Shown here piece after piece: positions 1 to 12,214 of a DNA stretch of 64,000 nucleotides. Position numbers and translations under genes: made by a program. A model generated the notes under the pieces. It made no database searches. It saw nothing but the letters and a program-made list of their open reading frames with translations, and had not been told where the DNA came from. The stretch spans positions 188,568,669 to 188,632,668 of the forward strand of contig NC_081413.1 of the NCBI RefSeq assembly GCF_030272615.1, in the 5' to 3' direction. This DNA is from Cryptomeria japonica (Eukaryota; Streptophyta; Pinopsida; Cupressales; Cupressaceae). How positions within the stretch are numbered: position 1 is the stretch's first letter; each line of letters begins with the position of its first letter.

Positions 1-681
1 AATGAGACACTTTACCGGTCCATGATCAGTAAGTTGCAGTATGTAGTCCATAGTAGACCGGACATAGCACAAGTTGTTGGCTTGGTTGTCAGATTATTTG
101 CAAATCCGAAAGAGAGTCACATGGTGGCAGTCAAGAGAATATTTAGATACCTCAAGGGGACTGATGAGTATGGTCTCTAGTATCCACATAAGGGAGACTT
201 CAGATTAAGTATCTTCACTGATTCGGATTGGGCAGGGAACATTTATGATAGAAAGAGAACTATTGGAGGTTCATTCTTTCTTGGAGATAGGATTGTATCT
301 TGGACAAGCAAGAAACAAAATTGCATATCTCAATCTACAGTCAAGGCTGAGTATATAGCTGTTGCAATCAACTGCACACAGATAGTTTGGATCAAGCAAT
401 TGTTGGAAGGTATCCAAGAAAAGGTGATTGGACCGGTAGTGATTCATTGTGACAACACCAGTTCCATTAACATATCCAAGAATCCGATGATGTGTTCCAA
501 AATGAAACATATAGCTATCAAATATCACTATCTAAGGGAACAAATTCAGGAAAAGGAAGTGATGGAGTATATCCCAACAAAAGAGAAGGTGGTTGATATC
601 TTCACCAAGCCACTACAGAAGGACACCTTTGAATATCTTAGAGGTAAGTTGGGGGTGATGCCCCTACCTGCAATAAAGTAA
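1..681 (+). pseudogene. Ty1/copia pol fragment, RT end and RNase H
   Basis: Frame 1 is open from the window edge to a TAA at 679-681, except for a TAG at 178-180. It reads as the end of a copia polyprotein: a stretch with YVVHSRPDIAQ, then FTDSDWAG (RNase H first acidic residue), QSTVKAEYIA, a second aspartate in IHCDNTSSI, then MKHIAIKYHYLREQ and VVDIFTKPL near the C terminus. These are standard landmarks of Ty1/copia RNase H, which degrades the RNA of the RNA-DNA hybrid during reverse transcription. The upstream gag, integrase and most of the RT lie outside the window. The TAG sits where relatives usually have a tryptophan codon, so the copy is probably inactive. The polypurine tracts and 3' LTR follow directly. 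Confidence 0.93.
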
Positions 682-1009
682 GCAAAAAGGGCTCTATATC
701 AATCTGGTATGATTTCAAAAAAAATTCTAAGACTAGATTGATAAATGCGGACTACTCTAGTTAGGGGGAGAAGTCTTGTAAGTGTACTAAAATGAATCTT
801 TGGCATTGTTGTCAAAGGGGGAGATATGATTATAATGTTTAAAGCATTTGTAAGCAGTGGTTGAGCTAAAGTTGCAAGTTGCTGAAAACGGAGTTTTATC
901 AGTGCTAGGGGGAGATATTCATTACTTAGGGCAGACGTAATGAGTGGTACTGAAATGAAACTGATAAGACAGATTCTAAAGTGTTGCCATCAATGCCAAA
1001 GGGGGAGAT
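682..1009 (+). other. copia 3' non-coding spacer with four polypurine tracts
   Basis: Between the pol stop and the LTR there are four G-rich tracts of the form AGGGGGAGA, near 763, 816, 907 and 1000. The last one abuts the LTR start and is the functional polypurine tract candidate, which primes plus-strand DNA synthesis. The sequence around 788-825 resembles that around 938-1009, so local duplication produced some of the extra tracts. No ORF is present. Confidence 0.75.
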
Positions 1010-2712
1010 TGTTGGCATTGATAAAACCTGTCAATCCAGAGAACCGGTATATGAGCTAAGTTTTTTCATTGATGTATAACATTGACCGGTGAAGTGGTAT
1101 TGGTAGAATGGTGTATTTCAGTAAGCAAATGTGATAACTTACAAACAAATGGAAACAGCACCGGAAACAGATGACCAAAAGTTCAATCAGCTCAAGGGAA
1201 GACAGACTAATCCAACCGGTCTGTCATTCAAGAAGATTGGTCATTCTGATGATGATGAAGTCACAAAAGATGACTCAGAAAAGAAGACTTGAGGTTATAT
1301 GCAAACCGGAACCTCATTGGCAAACAAGGGAAGAGACTTGATGTTAACACAACAAACCGGCAATCAAAGGATGAACCGGTAATATAGAAGTGTAGTGGTA
1401 TATCGATACAGTGGTATGACAGAAGCAAGATAGGTGATCACCATAAATCTCGGAGCAGTGATTAGTTATTCAATTGCGGTTTCAAAAGGTGAGTTGGTGA
1501 GCTTGTGTCTACGCTAAATCATAAGTTGGTAAGGTCAACTTCAGTTATCATGTAGTCAAGCATGATTACCTACAGATTTTCTGGTTCACACTTAATTAAC
1601 TGAACTCGACCCAGAAGTTACTATCTTTGGAAGATACAGTGGCAGAATTTATTGAACACTTGGCAGAGTTGTTGCTGAGTGCGCAGAGAAAGAGTGGGAG
1701 ATTTTGAATTTGAAATCTTCCAAAATCTATGATTGCTTTGATTGAGGGAACACTTGAAGGTGTCAGAAAAAAATGTACAAAGTATTTTTGAATTCATTCA
1801 GAAAGACTTGATCGTAAAATTTGCAAAAGGCAGATCTTGTAGAAGGCAATCCAAAAGTGAAGAGAAGAGTGAGAGGAAGTGCTAAAAGGATTTAGTAGAG
1901 CAGAGGGTGTTTTGAGGTAGACCGGCAGAGTGCAAAGACGAAGGGTTGAGGACCAACTGAGTGCAGAGCCGAAGGTCAGAGGATCGGCTGAGTGCAGAGC
2001 CGAAGGTCAGAGGACCAGCTAAGTGCAGAGCCAAAGGTCAGAGAACCGGTAGAGTGCAGAGCCGAAGGTCAAAGGACTGGCAGAGTGCATAGCCAAGGGA
2101 CAGAGGACCAGCTGAGTTTAGAGCCGAAGGTATAAGAAGAAAACTGGTATTGTGCAAGAGCAGACACAACCGGTGTGGATAGAGTGTGATTATATTTGCG
2201 ATCTGATCAAGCTATCAGTAGCTAATTCAGAAGATCATCCATCTGTTGCTTTCTAACCACTGCAACGTAAATCTCTTAACTAGGTGGACTTTAACAGGTC
2301 CCTTTTGTAAAATCCTTTAATTGGGTGACATCAATCGATGTTCTTAAGTCCTTTAATCAGGCTACCTTTAACAAGGTAAAGCACTAACTGGCCTTAAACT
2401 AAATCCCTTAACCAGGTGGCACCTAATAGTGTCTTTGTAATCTCTTAACAGGGATGGCTCCTCACCGAGCATACTCCAGAAGAGTACAAATTTTGTGAGT
2501 TCCTACTCACACCGTGGTTTTATCCCATTTGGGTTTCCACGAGATAAATCTTTGTATCACTGTCAACTTTTCATGCATGTGTATTCTACTTCAGTGATTA
2601 AGTATATTGATGGACATTAAATAAATGCAAATTTGAGTTAAAAGTTTTAATTGTGAAGATTTGATCAAGTGTTGATTCACCCCTCCCCTCTCAGCACCGG
2701 TTGGGACTAACA
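1010..2712 (+). repeat. 3' LTR of the copia element
   Basis: The segment begins TGTTGGCATTG immediately after a polypurine tract and ends GACTAACA, so it has TG...CA ends and a short terminal inverted repeat (TGTTGG/CTAACA). At 1703 bp it is long for a copia LTR. The 5' LTR is outside the window, so the boundaries rest on the end motifs and the polypurine tract, not on a paired alignment. The 5 bases after it are TAGTC, the expected target duplication if the left end could be seen. It contains a 31-bp tandem repeat and many ACCGGT/CCGGT words. Confidence 0.8.
1928..2144 (+). repeat. 31-bp minisatellite inside the copia LTR
   Basis: Seven consecutive units of 31 bp start at 1928, 1959, 1990, 2021, 2052, 2083 and 2114. 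The core is GAGTGCAGAGCCGAAGGTC, followed by a more variable AGAGGACCAGCT part. The first and last units are the most diverged, as expected for an array growing in the middle. The spacing is exact throughout. Confidence 0.9.
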
Positions 2713-3122
2713 TAGTCATGTGCTATGAGTACCAATAATGATACACAAATGAGTCAATTATGATCCCAAAATGCTAAAAAATAGTCAACTATTGATAAAT
2801 ATAAAATTTATTAATGAACTTTTAATTAATTATTTATTTATTTTTGTCTCTTTAAAGTTAGTAATTAAAGAATGGGGTGTGCAAGGAATGAACATTTATT
2901 GGATCCCTACACTACCAAACTTAGTCCTCAACCTCCCATTCAAACTCATTCCTCTGAAGGTAATCTACCATCAAACCAAAAGTTGCCTTCATTATTTGTG
3001 TGTCCTTCACCGACCTGGTGATCCAACGCCATGCCTTCATTAATTGCTTTAAATACTTTCGACCCTACTTCAATTGTTAGCTCATCTAATTCATTTCATA
3101 CATTCATCAAAAGCACTCTATC
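2713..3122. other. AT-rich spacer, nothing recognised
   Basis: About 410 bp between the copia LTR and the next LTR element. Only short chance ORFs are present. I see no motif, repeat or RNA gene here. Confidence 0.6.
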
Positions 3123-4183
3123 TGCATCCCCAACCCAATCTTTACCAAATCTGATCCAAACTCTGAGGTTATTTGCTATTGTTTGTTTGATGATCAAGTA
3201 TTTGCCCAACGTAGGATGAAAGGGGTTTGACTGTCTTCTCGTTTTTGTTTGGTTTTTTGAGTGTTTTTGAAAAATTCTTGAATGCTAAATGCAGCTAACT
3301 ACTGATACAAAATAAAATAATGCATAACACATGAAGAAGATAAATAAGATAATTTTCTTTCACTGAAAAAGACCGATGTACATACCATTAACTGAGCATA
3401 TAGGTTTGATAAAATTTACCAGCAGATGAAATAAAAAAATCAGCTCCAATATTAGCTACAAACCCCAAATACAACCTAGGGTTTGATGTCCTTTCCAAAA
3501 TGGAGCAGCTAGCTAAAAATAAGTTGGAAATGAGTGGTATTGACCTCTAGAAGGTCTACCCTATAATTAATTGAAGAAATTTTTCCCTCAAACTGGTAAA
3601 TTTGCACTCAAAACCCCAATTAATGCTGCCATTTGCACACTGAAGTTGGATACTGATGAAACCTGACACTAAGAGAGATGGGTTTTCATCCAAATCTCCA
3701 AATTCTCCTAGAAGTTTGTGTTCCTGGAAGCTCCAAGCTACTCAAACCCTCAAGCTTGTTGTTATTCTAAAAATTGAAGACATAAGAATGATTCCAAATG
3801 ATAGACAAAATGCCTTATTATCTATTTTGGGGTTACTATTTGGCCTAAAAATCATAAAATATCATTGAGGGTCTAATTCCTCATTGTGAACTTGACCCCC
3901 TTTTAAAAACAACTTAAGTTACTAGGATGGGGGGAACTTTTCACTATTCCTCTTATGTTTCTCTATTACTATTCACTTTTTACTATTCCCTTAAGGCCAA
4001 CTTTAATGTTTCAATTTTAATCATGGATTCAACCCTAGAACTCCAATCTGAAAGGCCCGTAAAGCTCCCTGCTAAGCTCCACAACCCCTAGTTGGGTCCC
4101 CAAACCACATTGCTGACCTACGAGACCCTAATAGTAGGCCAACCTTATCTATAGTCTAAGATGCCTAAGGAAGGGAAATTACA
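3123..4183 (-). repeat. 3' LTR of the minus-strand LARD-like element
   Basis: Second LTR copy, 1061 bp. It contains an extra block of roughly 107 bp near 4052-4160 (from GGCCCGTAAAGC to ATAGTCT) that the 5' LTR lacks. This is an indel gained or lost after insertion. On the minus strand it starts TGTAATTTCCC. Confidence 0.82.
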
Positions 4184-4199
4184 GTCCTCCCTTCCCTGG
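4184..4199 (-). promoter_or_regulatory. polypurine tract of the LARD-like element
   Basis: The minus strand reads CCAGGGAAGGGAGGAC directly before the TG of the 3' LTR. This is the expected place and composition for the plus-strand primer. Confidence 0.75.
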
Positions 4200-6185
4200 A
4201 TTGCTTTCCCTCAAGCACACACAAAACAACTTTTTGCTCCACTAATTAAAATGCTCAAGCACCACAAACCATGAAGCGACATATTGGAATCCATGTGGAA
4301 TAATGTGTCAAGCAAATCAATACCTGGATCCCATATCATAATGAAGAAATTTTTGTAGGAGATGAAATAGGGGAATGTCAAATGATCACCATGAAGTAAC
4401 CATACAAGCATGTAGAATATCAAAACAATCTGAAAGTGAACCCCCACATGCCAATAAACCAGCATAAATGGCCACCCAACTTCGTCATTATAACTCTTAT
4501 TAGTAATATATGTGATATCAAACATGTCAGCAAACCAATGCCAAACAACGAAAATCACTCCACACTCCATCTCTATCCCAAAGGTGGAGCAGGAGCACCT
4601 AGTTTTCTTGGTGAATTTTCACAATTTTGGAGTGAATGATCCTCAATTGAGTCAATGAGCCAATAAAGGACCATTGGTAGGTCCAAAAGTGTGTTTTAAG
4701 GTTATTTGTAGTTTTTGTGTCTCTAGTGTTAACTTGTTTTCTTAGTTTTGGCCAATGTGCCTTTGTAAGCCTAAAATAGCATCATTTAGCAAAATTGGGT
4801 AAAAATCCTTGTAAGGCTTCATAAGGCTTTTGGACATGTTGGTTTGATGTTAGGTAACCATCCTAGGGGGATTAGAGTGAGTAAATATGTACAAGTTTCA
4901 AAAATGCATGATGGAGCAAAAGTTGTCATGTTTGCTTGACAACTTTTTGCAACTTTTGGAGCATTTTTTGAAAAATGATCAAATCAGTGGTTAGAGAACC
5001 GATGGGTGGTTGGTTATGAGTGAATAGGAATATATAATGCTTTTCAAATTATTTTAAAAGGGTTGGAAGATCCAAAGAGTAAATTTTGAATAACAATTTG
5101 AAGCAATTTCAAGATTTTGCAAAAAAACTTGTAATTTGCTTATAGCAGTCTGTACTAGATGGATTGATCTTGGCACTGTTCTTTCATGGTGGTTTAGGAT
5201 TCATTGTTGTGGTTCTCTAGAAGTACTTGTACTCCTTCATTGTGCAGGTTTAGTGGTGTGTTTGAAATTGTTTCTTGATTGCACTGCTCTCGGCCTGAGT
5301 AAAGGGATTAAGACCCTAGGCATGGCTCCAACTTGAATTCCCATTGTGTTTTCTCAATGGAATTTGGGATTCAAGTCATGGAGCCTGTGTACAGTGTAAA
5401 TATTCATTTTAGTATCCTGGAAGTTGCATTGAACCAAATTACTATCATATCCTAGGCGAGCTCTGCCATAGCCTGGCTAGGGAATATGACTGTTATTTTT
5501 ATCATTGCTTGCAGGGGTGGTCAATTTTGATTGAGCCAAGTGTTTGGCATGGAATATGGTTGTCTAGAAGAGCCTCAATGTGTGTATGGAGGTGTGACAG
5601 GGTGTGGAGATCATTAAACCCTATTGGAGAAAGCTCTTAATCCTTAAACCCTTTAAAAGAGCCATTTTGGGGTTCATACCTATACGGACGTGTCAAACAA
5701 TCTAACCTCTTGAATCTCAAAGAATGTCCAAAAGGGTATTCGGATCACTAAATCTTTTAGGAGGTCTTTTGGAAGTTTTCTGAGCAATTGAGTAAAAACC
5801 ATGAAGGTAGAGCTAAAAGGGGCTCATAGGGCTACTAGGCCTTGAAAATAGGAACTTGTGAAAGCGATGAAGAAATGAAGAGAAATAAGTCACAAAACCA
5901 CATGTTAGGAGTTGTTACACCATCTCAGCATCTTCCTAGTCCCCTACAAATGAAGGTTATATAATTTGGCATCTTGGTGGTTGAACTTACTCTAGTGAAT
6001 TCTAGCCTTGATCTTGAGTAATTTGAGCAAACTAGTTAGTAGAGAGTTTCCCAAAAGAGTTTAAGTGTTGGAATTGACACTAGAGAAGAGCATGGTGAAA
6101 GCAAACATGGAAGCCCACTATGACACCTCTTCCTAACTTTCTAACCTACAAACCAAATTGCAACTCTTTTGTGACAACCTCCCTA
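4200..6185. other. LARD-like element interior, no supported gene
   Basis: The minus strand has an open stretch at 4211-4570 that is rich in hydrophobic and aromatic residues (IVLIFYMLVWLLHGDH). It could encode membrane-like segments but is more likely decayed 3' untranslated sequence. No other coding or structural signal was found. Confidence 0.4.
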
Positions 6186-9100
6186 TCAAAAGGCATACCT
6201 CCAAACACTCCCATACTGCTGGGAAACTGATGTAGACGATAAAAAGTTTGGATATGTCATATGATTCCAACTAGGACATCCACTAGTCCATAAGGAATTG
6301 AAGAATATGAAGTCACCAATCAACAAAGATATCGTTGTCATATCAAGTGAAATAGGTGACAAACTCAAAAATGAAGTATGTATGCCAACACTGCTCAACA
6401 CAGACAACTCTTGAGTAGTTGGCCCACTAAGAGGGTCATCAACCAAATCACTATCACCATCATGAGAATGATCAACTATTTCAACTGGAAACTTTGGATT
6501 AGGCAACTCATGTCTCTCATCATCAAAAGAATGGTTAATATCACAAACATGTTGAAGGTGAAGCTTGGCTTGTTGAGCCACAATCTTAGCTTTCTTTACC
6601 TTTTCTAACCATCCTTCATTCAACTTTTGGGACTGCTCTATAACAACTACTCCAAAGTGTCTGAAATCAGTCTTATAATGAGATGCTCATATAAATTATC
6701 ATGACCAATGCATGCATCTTGTGTTCCAGCACTTATGGACTCTTCTTAACAAGTTTTTCCAAATGTAAGGGTAGCAATCTCATAAGAATGAGAACAAAGA
6801 ACATCACTGTCCAAAATCAGACCTTTGGGATCCTCTTCTATGCTTTCATTGTAGTCATCAAACAACATTGAGTCTTGATTCATCTCATAGTTTTCCCAAG
6901 TGATTATAAATGGAAGTGGCTCAAAGAAGTCTTCATCTTGGATGCTATGATATTCAAAATCAAACTGCCTGCATTCTAAACTTGTCATTTCATTCTCAAG
7001 TGGGAATAGATAGTTGTTGTCTCCATACTAAAAATCAAAACCTTTGTCTAGCTCCATTGAAGTAATTTCATGTTCCTCAACACAAGTTGAATGTTCTTCA
7101 TCAAATGCTGGCCTAAAATACGAATTTCTACACCTCTTGCATTATCATTTTCCTTTATAGAAGTAGCTGTTATAAGTGACTGATTTTCTGAATTATGCAA
7201 AATAAACCAAACATTACCAAAATGCAAAATCTTTGTATTAAGCAACCTCTTAGTCTCTTTGTTCATCTTTTTAAAATAGCATGATTCATAAGATCTTAAC
7301 AATTCTTATTCCACTATAGATGATGCATGAATAACCAAAATGAAACCAAGTATATTTCACACACATGGACATATCACTTGTGGTTGATCCATCAAGTGTG
7401 TAAATATTATCATCATTGTTTTGAACCTTGAAAGAACTCTCTAAAAGAGGAAACTCATGATCTTCATGATGCAAACTAGATAAACATTCTGAATTTTCTG
7501 GATTATACCTCTTCTCTTGTTCACACACAACGACATGTTCTTCTTGTTTGTTTACCTCAAGAAGATCTTCCTTTGCACACTCAACTTGTGTACATTCTTC
7601 TCTTGGAAGAAATAAGAACCTAATGTATAAATTTCTTTGTCTTCTTGCATTATCAAGTTGATTGCATCTTTCATTGACCTCTTGCAAGTGTTGTCTTGCT
7701 TCGCGAGCAAGCTTCTTTGCTTGGGTAGCTCTATGTGACCAATCTTCATTCAACCTTTGGCAATGTTTTATATCAGCTACTCCAAAGTACACAAAATCAA
7801 ACTTATGATGGATTGTATCATTCACATCATCATGTCCCATGCTTGTATATTGTGTACCATCAATTGTAGGTTGCATATCATTGATTTCATCTTGGCCATG
7901 GGCTACAATATCTTGAGAAAGATGGGTTGCATCACTACTGTTATAAGACTAGGAATCATTGTCATCCCTTTGTGTCAAATCTTCAATTGTCACAAGCACC
8001 CTTTCATTGTAAACTTCATGCTCAGTCTTTGTACCTTGAGTGTCAATTCTTGTGGACTCCTCTTCGTTGCTAAATCCATGTGTCAAGCTACAATCTCACA
8101 GGAATGAGGGAAGAAACTACAACTGTCCAAATTCAGAATGTTGGGCTTCTCTACCATGCTTTCTTTGGAATCATTAAACACCACCCAATGATCATGCAAG
8201 TCTTTCCACACCAACAACTTTTGTTCCCAGCCTTGTATGCCAACTTCTAATTTTTTAACATGTGTAGGAGTGGTTCCAATATGAGAAGCAATGATCACAC
8301 TAGTAGTTGCATTAATATCATTGCCCTTAGAATCCAATTTATCACTATCCATGTCAATTTCATGTTCTTCATCAGTCTTTGAGCAATCTGAATACTCATC
8401 AAATCTCTTGTGAATGACCTCACTGCAAGGTTCGTGTGATGACAAGAAATTGTTGGTCAAACTTAGAAAATCAAAATCGTGTTCATCAATAATATCTCCC
8501 TGGGTTGTTGTACCATGCATATTGCTTGAAGCTAAAAACTCTTCTTTCACATCTTCCACCATGAAGGATGAGACAATGTTGTGGCCAACCAAAGAGGCAC
8601 CAGTTGGATCTATACCTTCATCTAACCTACTTGACCCTCCAAGAAGTTTGACTTTTGAAACAAATGTTTTGATTGGTTTATAGTTTCTTCCTCAACACTT
8701 TTCCCATCCAACTCATTTATCAACAAGCTATCATCGACATAATTATGGATTGGATCATTTATCTCGTGCTCTTCTTTACTTGTTGTCATGAAACCAAATG
8801 GTGGGCAAAGAACATGTTCAACTTCTATCGTGTGTTTGTCGACCCATACTTAGTTGTCCTCAATGCATTGCTCATGTGTTAATAGTGGATTGTTGATTGC
8901 ATTAAAGAAATCTAAATTTTGATCCCTTGAAGTGTCTTTGTTATCTTCAACAAGCTCTAACCTCTGATGTTGAAAGTCATATGCTACCTTACCATTCCAA
9001 ACCTGCATTTCCAATGTGCTCTTTGCCTCCAACCACAACCATGGTGAAATCATCATGACGAACCAAACATTATCATGTTGTAAAACCCCATGGTTAGGCA

Positions 9101-9676
9101 ATCTTCTAGTCCCTACAATCAGCTCCCTTAAGAAAAATACTTTATATGAATTCAACAAGCAATCCTCCATTGCAAGCATATGAATGAGACAAGTGAAATA
9201 TATCTCACTATATTACCATACATTATCACAAGGTGATTTCTTACCAATGAATTGTAGATTTATCTCATGCAAAGGAATATAGGTGGAATCCACATCCCCA
9301 TGTAGTTGATCAATCATAGTAGAGTTTGCAATCTCTGTGGAAGCATCTTCCTCCACCTTGTGGCTACCATGAAGACCCATGCGTTCCTCACTTGAGGTTG
9401 TAATTGTTGCTCCTTGCTTACATTCATATCCTCTTGTGGCTGGAGTGAACATGCAAACATGGCTTTATCTTCCTTAAAACTTCTACATATTAGACTAGAA
9501 GTCCAAACTTCTATACATGATGACTGAATTTTGTCTTTTCCATGATCATTTGTAGGACATAAACTGCAAGTAAAAGCTTCCTCTTTCTTCTCCATCCTTT
9601 CTTCAATGGTGATTTCTGAGTTTTTTCCTTCCAAGAATGTTCCTTCTGGCTGTAGCTTCTTACTCTTCTCATTCAT
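6186..9676 (-). pseudogene. broken internal ORFs of the LARD-like element
   Basis: Several minus-strand reading frames (6186-6623, 6746-6988, 7048-7302, 7286-7876, 8083-8592, 8850-9179, 9213-9452, 9314-9676) are interrupted by stops and frame changes. They are hydrophilic and acidic, and they repeat one another. LNEDWSHRATQAKKLAREA near 7740 resembles NEGWLEKVKKAKIVAQQA near 6600. RLPNHGVLQHDNVWFVM near 9080 resembles RLLNTKILHFGNVWFIL near 7230. This suggests one coding module was duplicated inside the element and then decayed. I do not recognise the family. No catalytic motif of retrotransposon enzymes is visible. Confidence 0.45.
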
Positions 9677-10056
9677 TTCAATTTTTGTCTCGTTTTTAAT
9701 ACTTGATTCATCATGCTTAGAATCAAATCCCTCTTGAACTTGCCCTTATTTTGACTCTGATTGAGATTATGATTCAAAATTCATTTCTTCTTTTCTTTTT
9801 CATATGTAATATCAATCAAAAGATTTGGTAGCATTGACCTCATCAAGTTCACTTAAGTATTTATCAAAAATTATGATAACCTCCTCATTCACAGGAATAG
9901 TCAACCTTGACAAATTTTGATATTCCTAAAATGTCATAAGATTCTTCCTCTTTTGGTATCTGTTATACCACTTAGCAATCTTAGTGGTGACAATTTTATT
10001 TTACCGTTCTTTCATTTCTGTAAACAACCTCAACATCCCACAAGCTGGTAGGATTT

Positions 10057-10070
10057 TGGCTCTGATAGCA
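10057..10070 (-). promoter_or_regulatory. primer-binding site, initiator tRNA-Met type
   Basis: The minus strand reads TGCTATCAGAGCCA. This matches the usual plant initiator-Met primer site (TGGTATCAGAGCCA) except for one base. It lies directly inside the 5' LTR and fixes the orientation of the element. Confidence 0.8.
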
Positions 10071-11015
10071 CTAAAAGATCCCCAACCCAATCTTTACCAA
10101 AACTAGTCCAAACTCTGAGGTTATTTGCTATTGTTTGTTTGTTGATCAAGTCTTTGGCCAATGTAGGATGAAAGGGGTTTGACTGGTTTTCTTGTTTTTG
10201 TTTGGTTTTTTGAGTGTTTTTAAAAGATTCTTGAATGCTAAATGAAGCTAATAGCTGATACAAACTAAAATAATGCATAATACATGAAGAAGATAAATAA
10301 AATAACTTTCTTTCACTTAAAAAGACCAATGTACATACCATTAACTGAGCATATAGGTTTGATACAATTTTCCAGCAGATGGAATATAAAAATCAGCTCA
10401 AATATTAGCTATAAACCCCAAAATACAATCTAGGGTTTGATGCCCTTATTTCCAAAATGGAGCGACTGGTTGAAAATAAGCTGAAAATGAGTGGTATTAA
10501 CCTCTAGAAGGTCTGGCCTGCAATTAATTGAAGAAAATCTACCCTCAAACTGATAAATCTACACTCAAAACCTATATTAAAGTTGCCATCTACACACTGA
10601 AGTTGGATACTAATGAAACCTGACATAAGGAGAGATGAGTTTTCGTCCAAATCTCCAAATTTTCTCAGAAGTTTGCATTCCTAGAAGCTCCAAACTACTC
10701 AAACCTTCAAGATTGTTGTTGTTCTAAAAATTGAAGACATAAGAATGAATTCAAATGATAGACAAAATGCCTTTTTATCTATTTTGGGTTACTATGTGGC
10801 CTAAAAATCATAAAATATCATTGAGGGTCTAATTCCTCAATCTGAACTTGCCCCGCTTTTAAAAACAACTTAAGTTACTAGGATGGGGGGAACTTTTCAC
10901 TATTCCTCTTATTTCTCTGTTACTATTCACTTTTTAGTATTCCCTTAAGGCCAATTTTAATCTTGGATTCAACCCCAGAACTCCAATCTGAGATGCCTAA
11001 GGAAGGGACATTACA
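10071..11015 (-). repeat. 5' LTR of the minus-strand LARD-like element
   Basis: It aligns with 3123-4183 over nearly its full length (for example CCCAACCCAATCTTTACC at the left edge and GATGCCTAAGGAAGGG at the right). It lacks a block of about 107 bp present in the other copy near 4052-4160. The outer end reads TGTAATGTCCC on the minus strand. The inner edge near 10071-10077 is approximate because the two copies differ there. Confidence 0.82.
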
Positions 11016-11487
11016 CTTCCCAATTTGCCAAGTGATTAGAAATAACATTTCCCTCCTAGTAAATATGTGAGAAATGATATTCCTCACACTCCAACAGCTA
11101 CCAAATCAGCCATAACAATTTATTTAATTTTCAACTGGGATTTCTTCTCCTTCGAATTAAATCAATGATGATTTGGGATTCGCCTTACAAGTGAATATAT
11201 TTGTAAACCCGTTCTCAAGTGAGTTAGGCCATTTGAAACTCGATCTCATTATTGTCCAATTATTGGTTTTGTGTGTATATCCAATTTCGTTTAATCTACA
11301 AAAATTTATGAAATATTTGTAAAAATCATAAAATTATATTTAAAAACATTCTTAATTATTTTTCTTATAAATTTAATCATTAAAAGATTTGAAACCCTAA
11401 ACCAAAAAGAACAATGTCTATTTAAAATAGTCTTGATTCAACGTGCAACAAAATTTTAAACTTCACCTAATAAAAAATTATTTACGT
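11016..11487. other. AT-rich spacer, nothing recognised
   Basis: About 470 bp of AT-rich sequence between two LTR elements. No coding, repeat or RNA signal was seen. Confidence 0.6.
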
Positions 11488-11492
11488 TTAGC

Positions 11493-11873
11493 TATTGGTA
11501 CTGACAAATCCACCAGTGTTGATGCATACGATGCCATGAACAGTGCAATTTCTATTTTGTGTGTCAGTTTTTTTGTTTGCATGTGTTCTGTTTTAGAAAT
11601 TACTATAAAACTCTCCAGCAATGTATGCAAGTTTTTGTTATCTTCTTTTTTATGCTACGAACTGTTTTAGGCTGTGGACTCTAGAAATTGTTAAGTCTCA
11701 TTTTGCTGTTTTATGATAGCATAATAAAATTGTTGTGTAACAGTTTCATTTTTTCAGGATGATAAATATATATGTTTTTTTTTCAAACATAGATCTGTTG
11801 TGTAAGTGTTTTTTTTATTTCATTTTGTTGACATAAATTTGTCGTCATCATTTGGACCTGTTAAAAATCTTCA
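11493..11873 (+). repeat. 5' LTR of the small copia derivative
   Basis: It aligns with 12454-12844 through ACAAATCCACCA, TGTGTTCTGTTTTAGAA, GTGGACTCTAGAAATTGTTA and CATAAATTTGTCGTCATCAT. It starts TATTGG, a change from the expected TG, and ends TCTTCA. Confidence 0.85.
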
Positions 11874-11875
11874 TT

Positions 11876-11887
11876 TGATATCAGAGC
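11876..11887 (+). promoter_or_regulatory. primer-binding site, initiator tRNA-Met type
   Basis: TGATATCAGAGC sits two bases after the end of the 5' LTR. It differs from the usual TGGTATCAGAGC by one transition. Confidence 0.8.
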
Positions 11888-11907
11888 AAGAAGATTGTAG
11901 CCTGCAA

Positions 11908-12154
11908 ATAATTCAAAAGAAGCTAACAAAATTTTGCATAGATCACTGAAGAGTTTTATAGAATTTTCTAAAACAAAATATCATGCAAATAAGACACTGA
12001 CAAACAAAATAAAAATTGTACTGTTCATGGCAATGTATGCATCAGCAATAGTGGATCTATCAGTTACCAGCATACTCCCCCTTGATGCAAAGAGTACTCA
12101 CAATACAATCTTGAAGCATCAAAAACTGAACCTTTGCAACTGCCTTAGTGAAAA
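11908..12154 (-). repeat. inverted LTR start, polypurine tract and pol tail
   Basis: Read on the minus strand, 12154 to 12073 gives the tail of a copia pol frame (TKAVAKVQF) and a GCATCAAGGGGGAGTA tract. From 12072 to about 11908 follow the first 165 bases of the same LTR family. The arm 12064-12154 is the reverse complement of 12374-12462, apart from scattered changes, and so forms a long hairpin with it. Confidence 0.8.
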
Positions 12155-12214
12155 TATGTGCAAGTTGTCATGTGCATCTGCAATTTTTGTAAAGCTGTTT
12201 GAATGTGAAATAAA

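Larger units (their letters stand above)
3123..11015 (-). mobile_element. non-autonomous LTR retrotransposon, LARD-like
   Basis: Direct repeats at 3123-4183 and 10071-11015 are LTRs of a minus-strand element. On the minus strand they begin TGTAATGTCCC (right copy) and TGTAATTTCCC (left copy). A primer-binding site matching initiator tRNA-Met lies just inside the right copy, and a polypurine tract just inside the left. The internal 5.9 kb has only short broken minus-strand ORFs and no visible reverse transcriptase, integrase or protease. A large non-autonomous derivative (LARD) or a badly decayed gypsy element both fit. No clean target duplication was found: CTTCC on the right against CTATC on the left, three of five matching. 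Confidence 0.8.
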
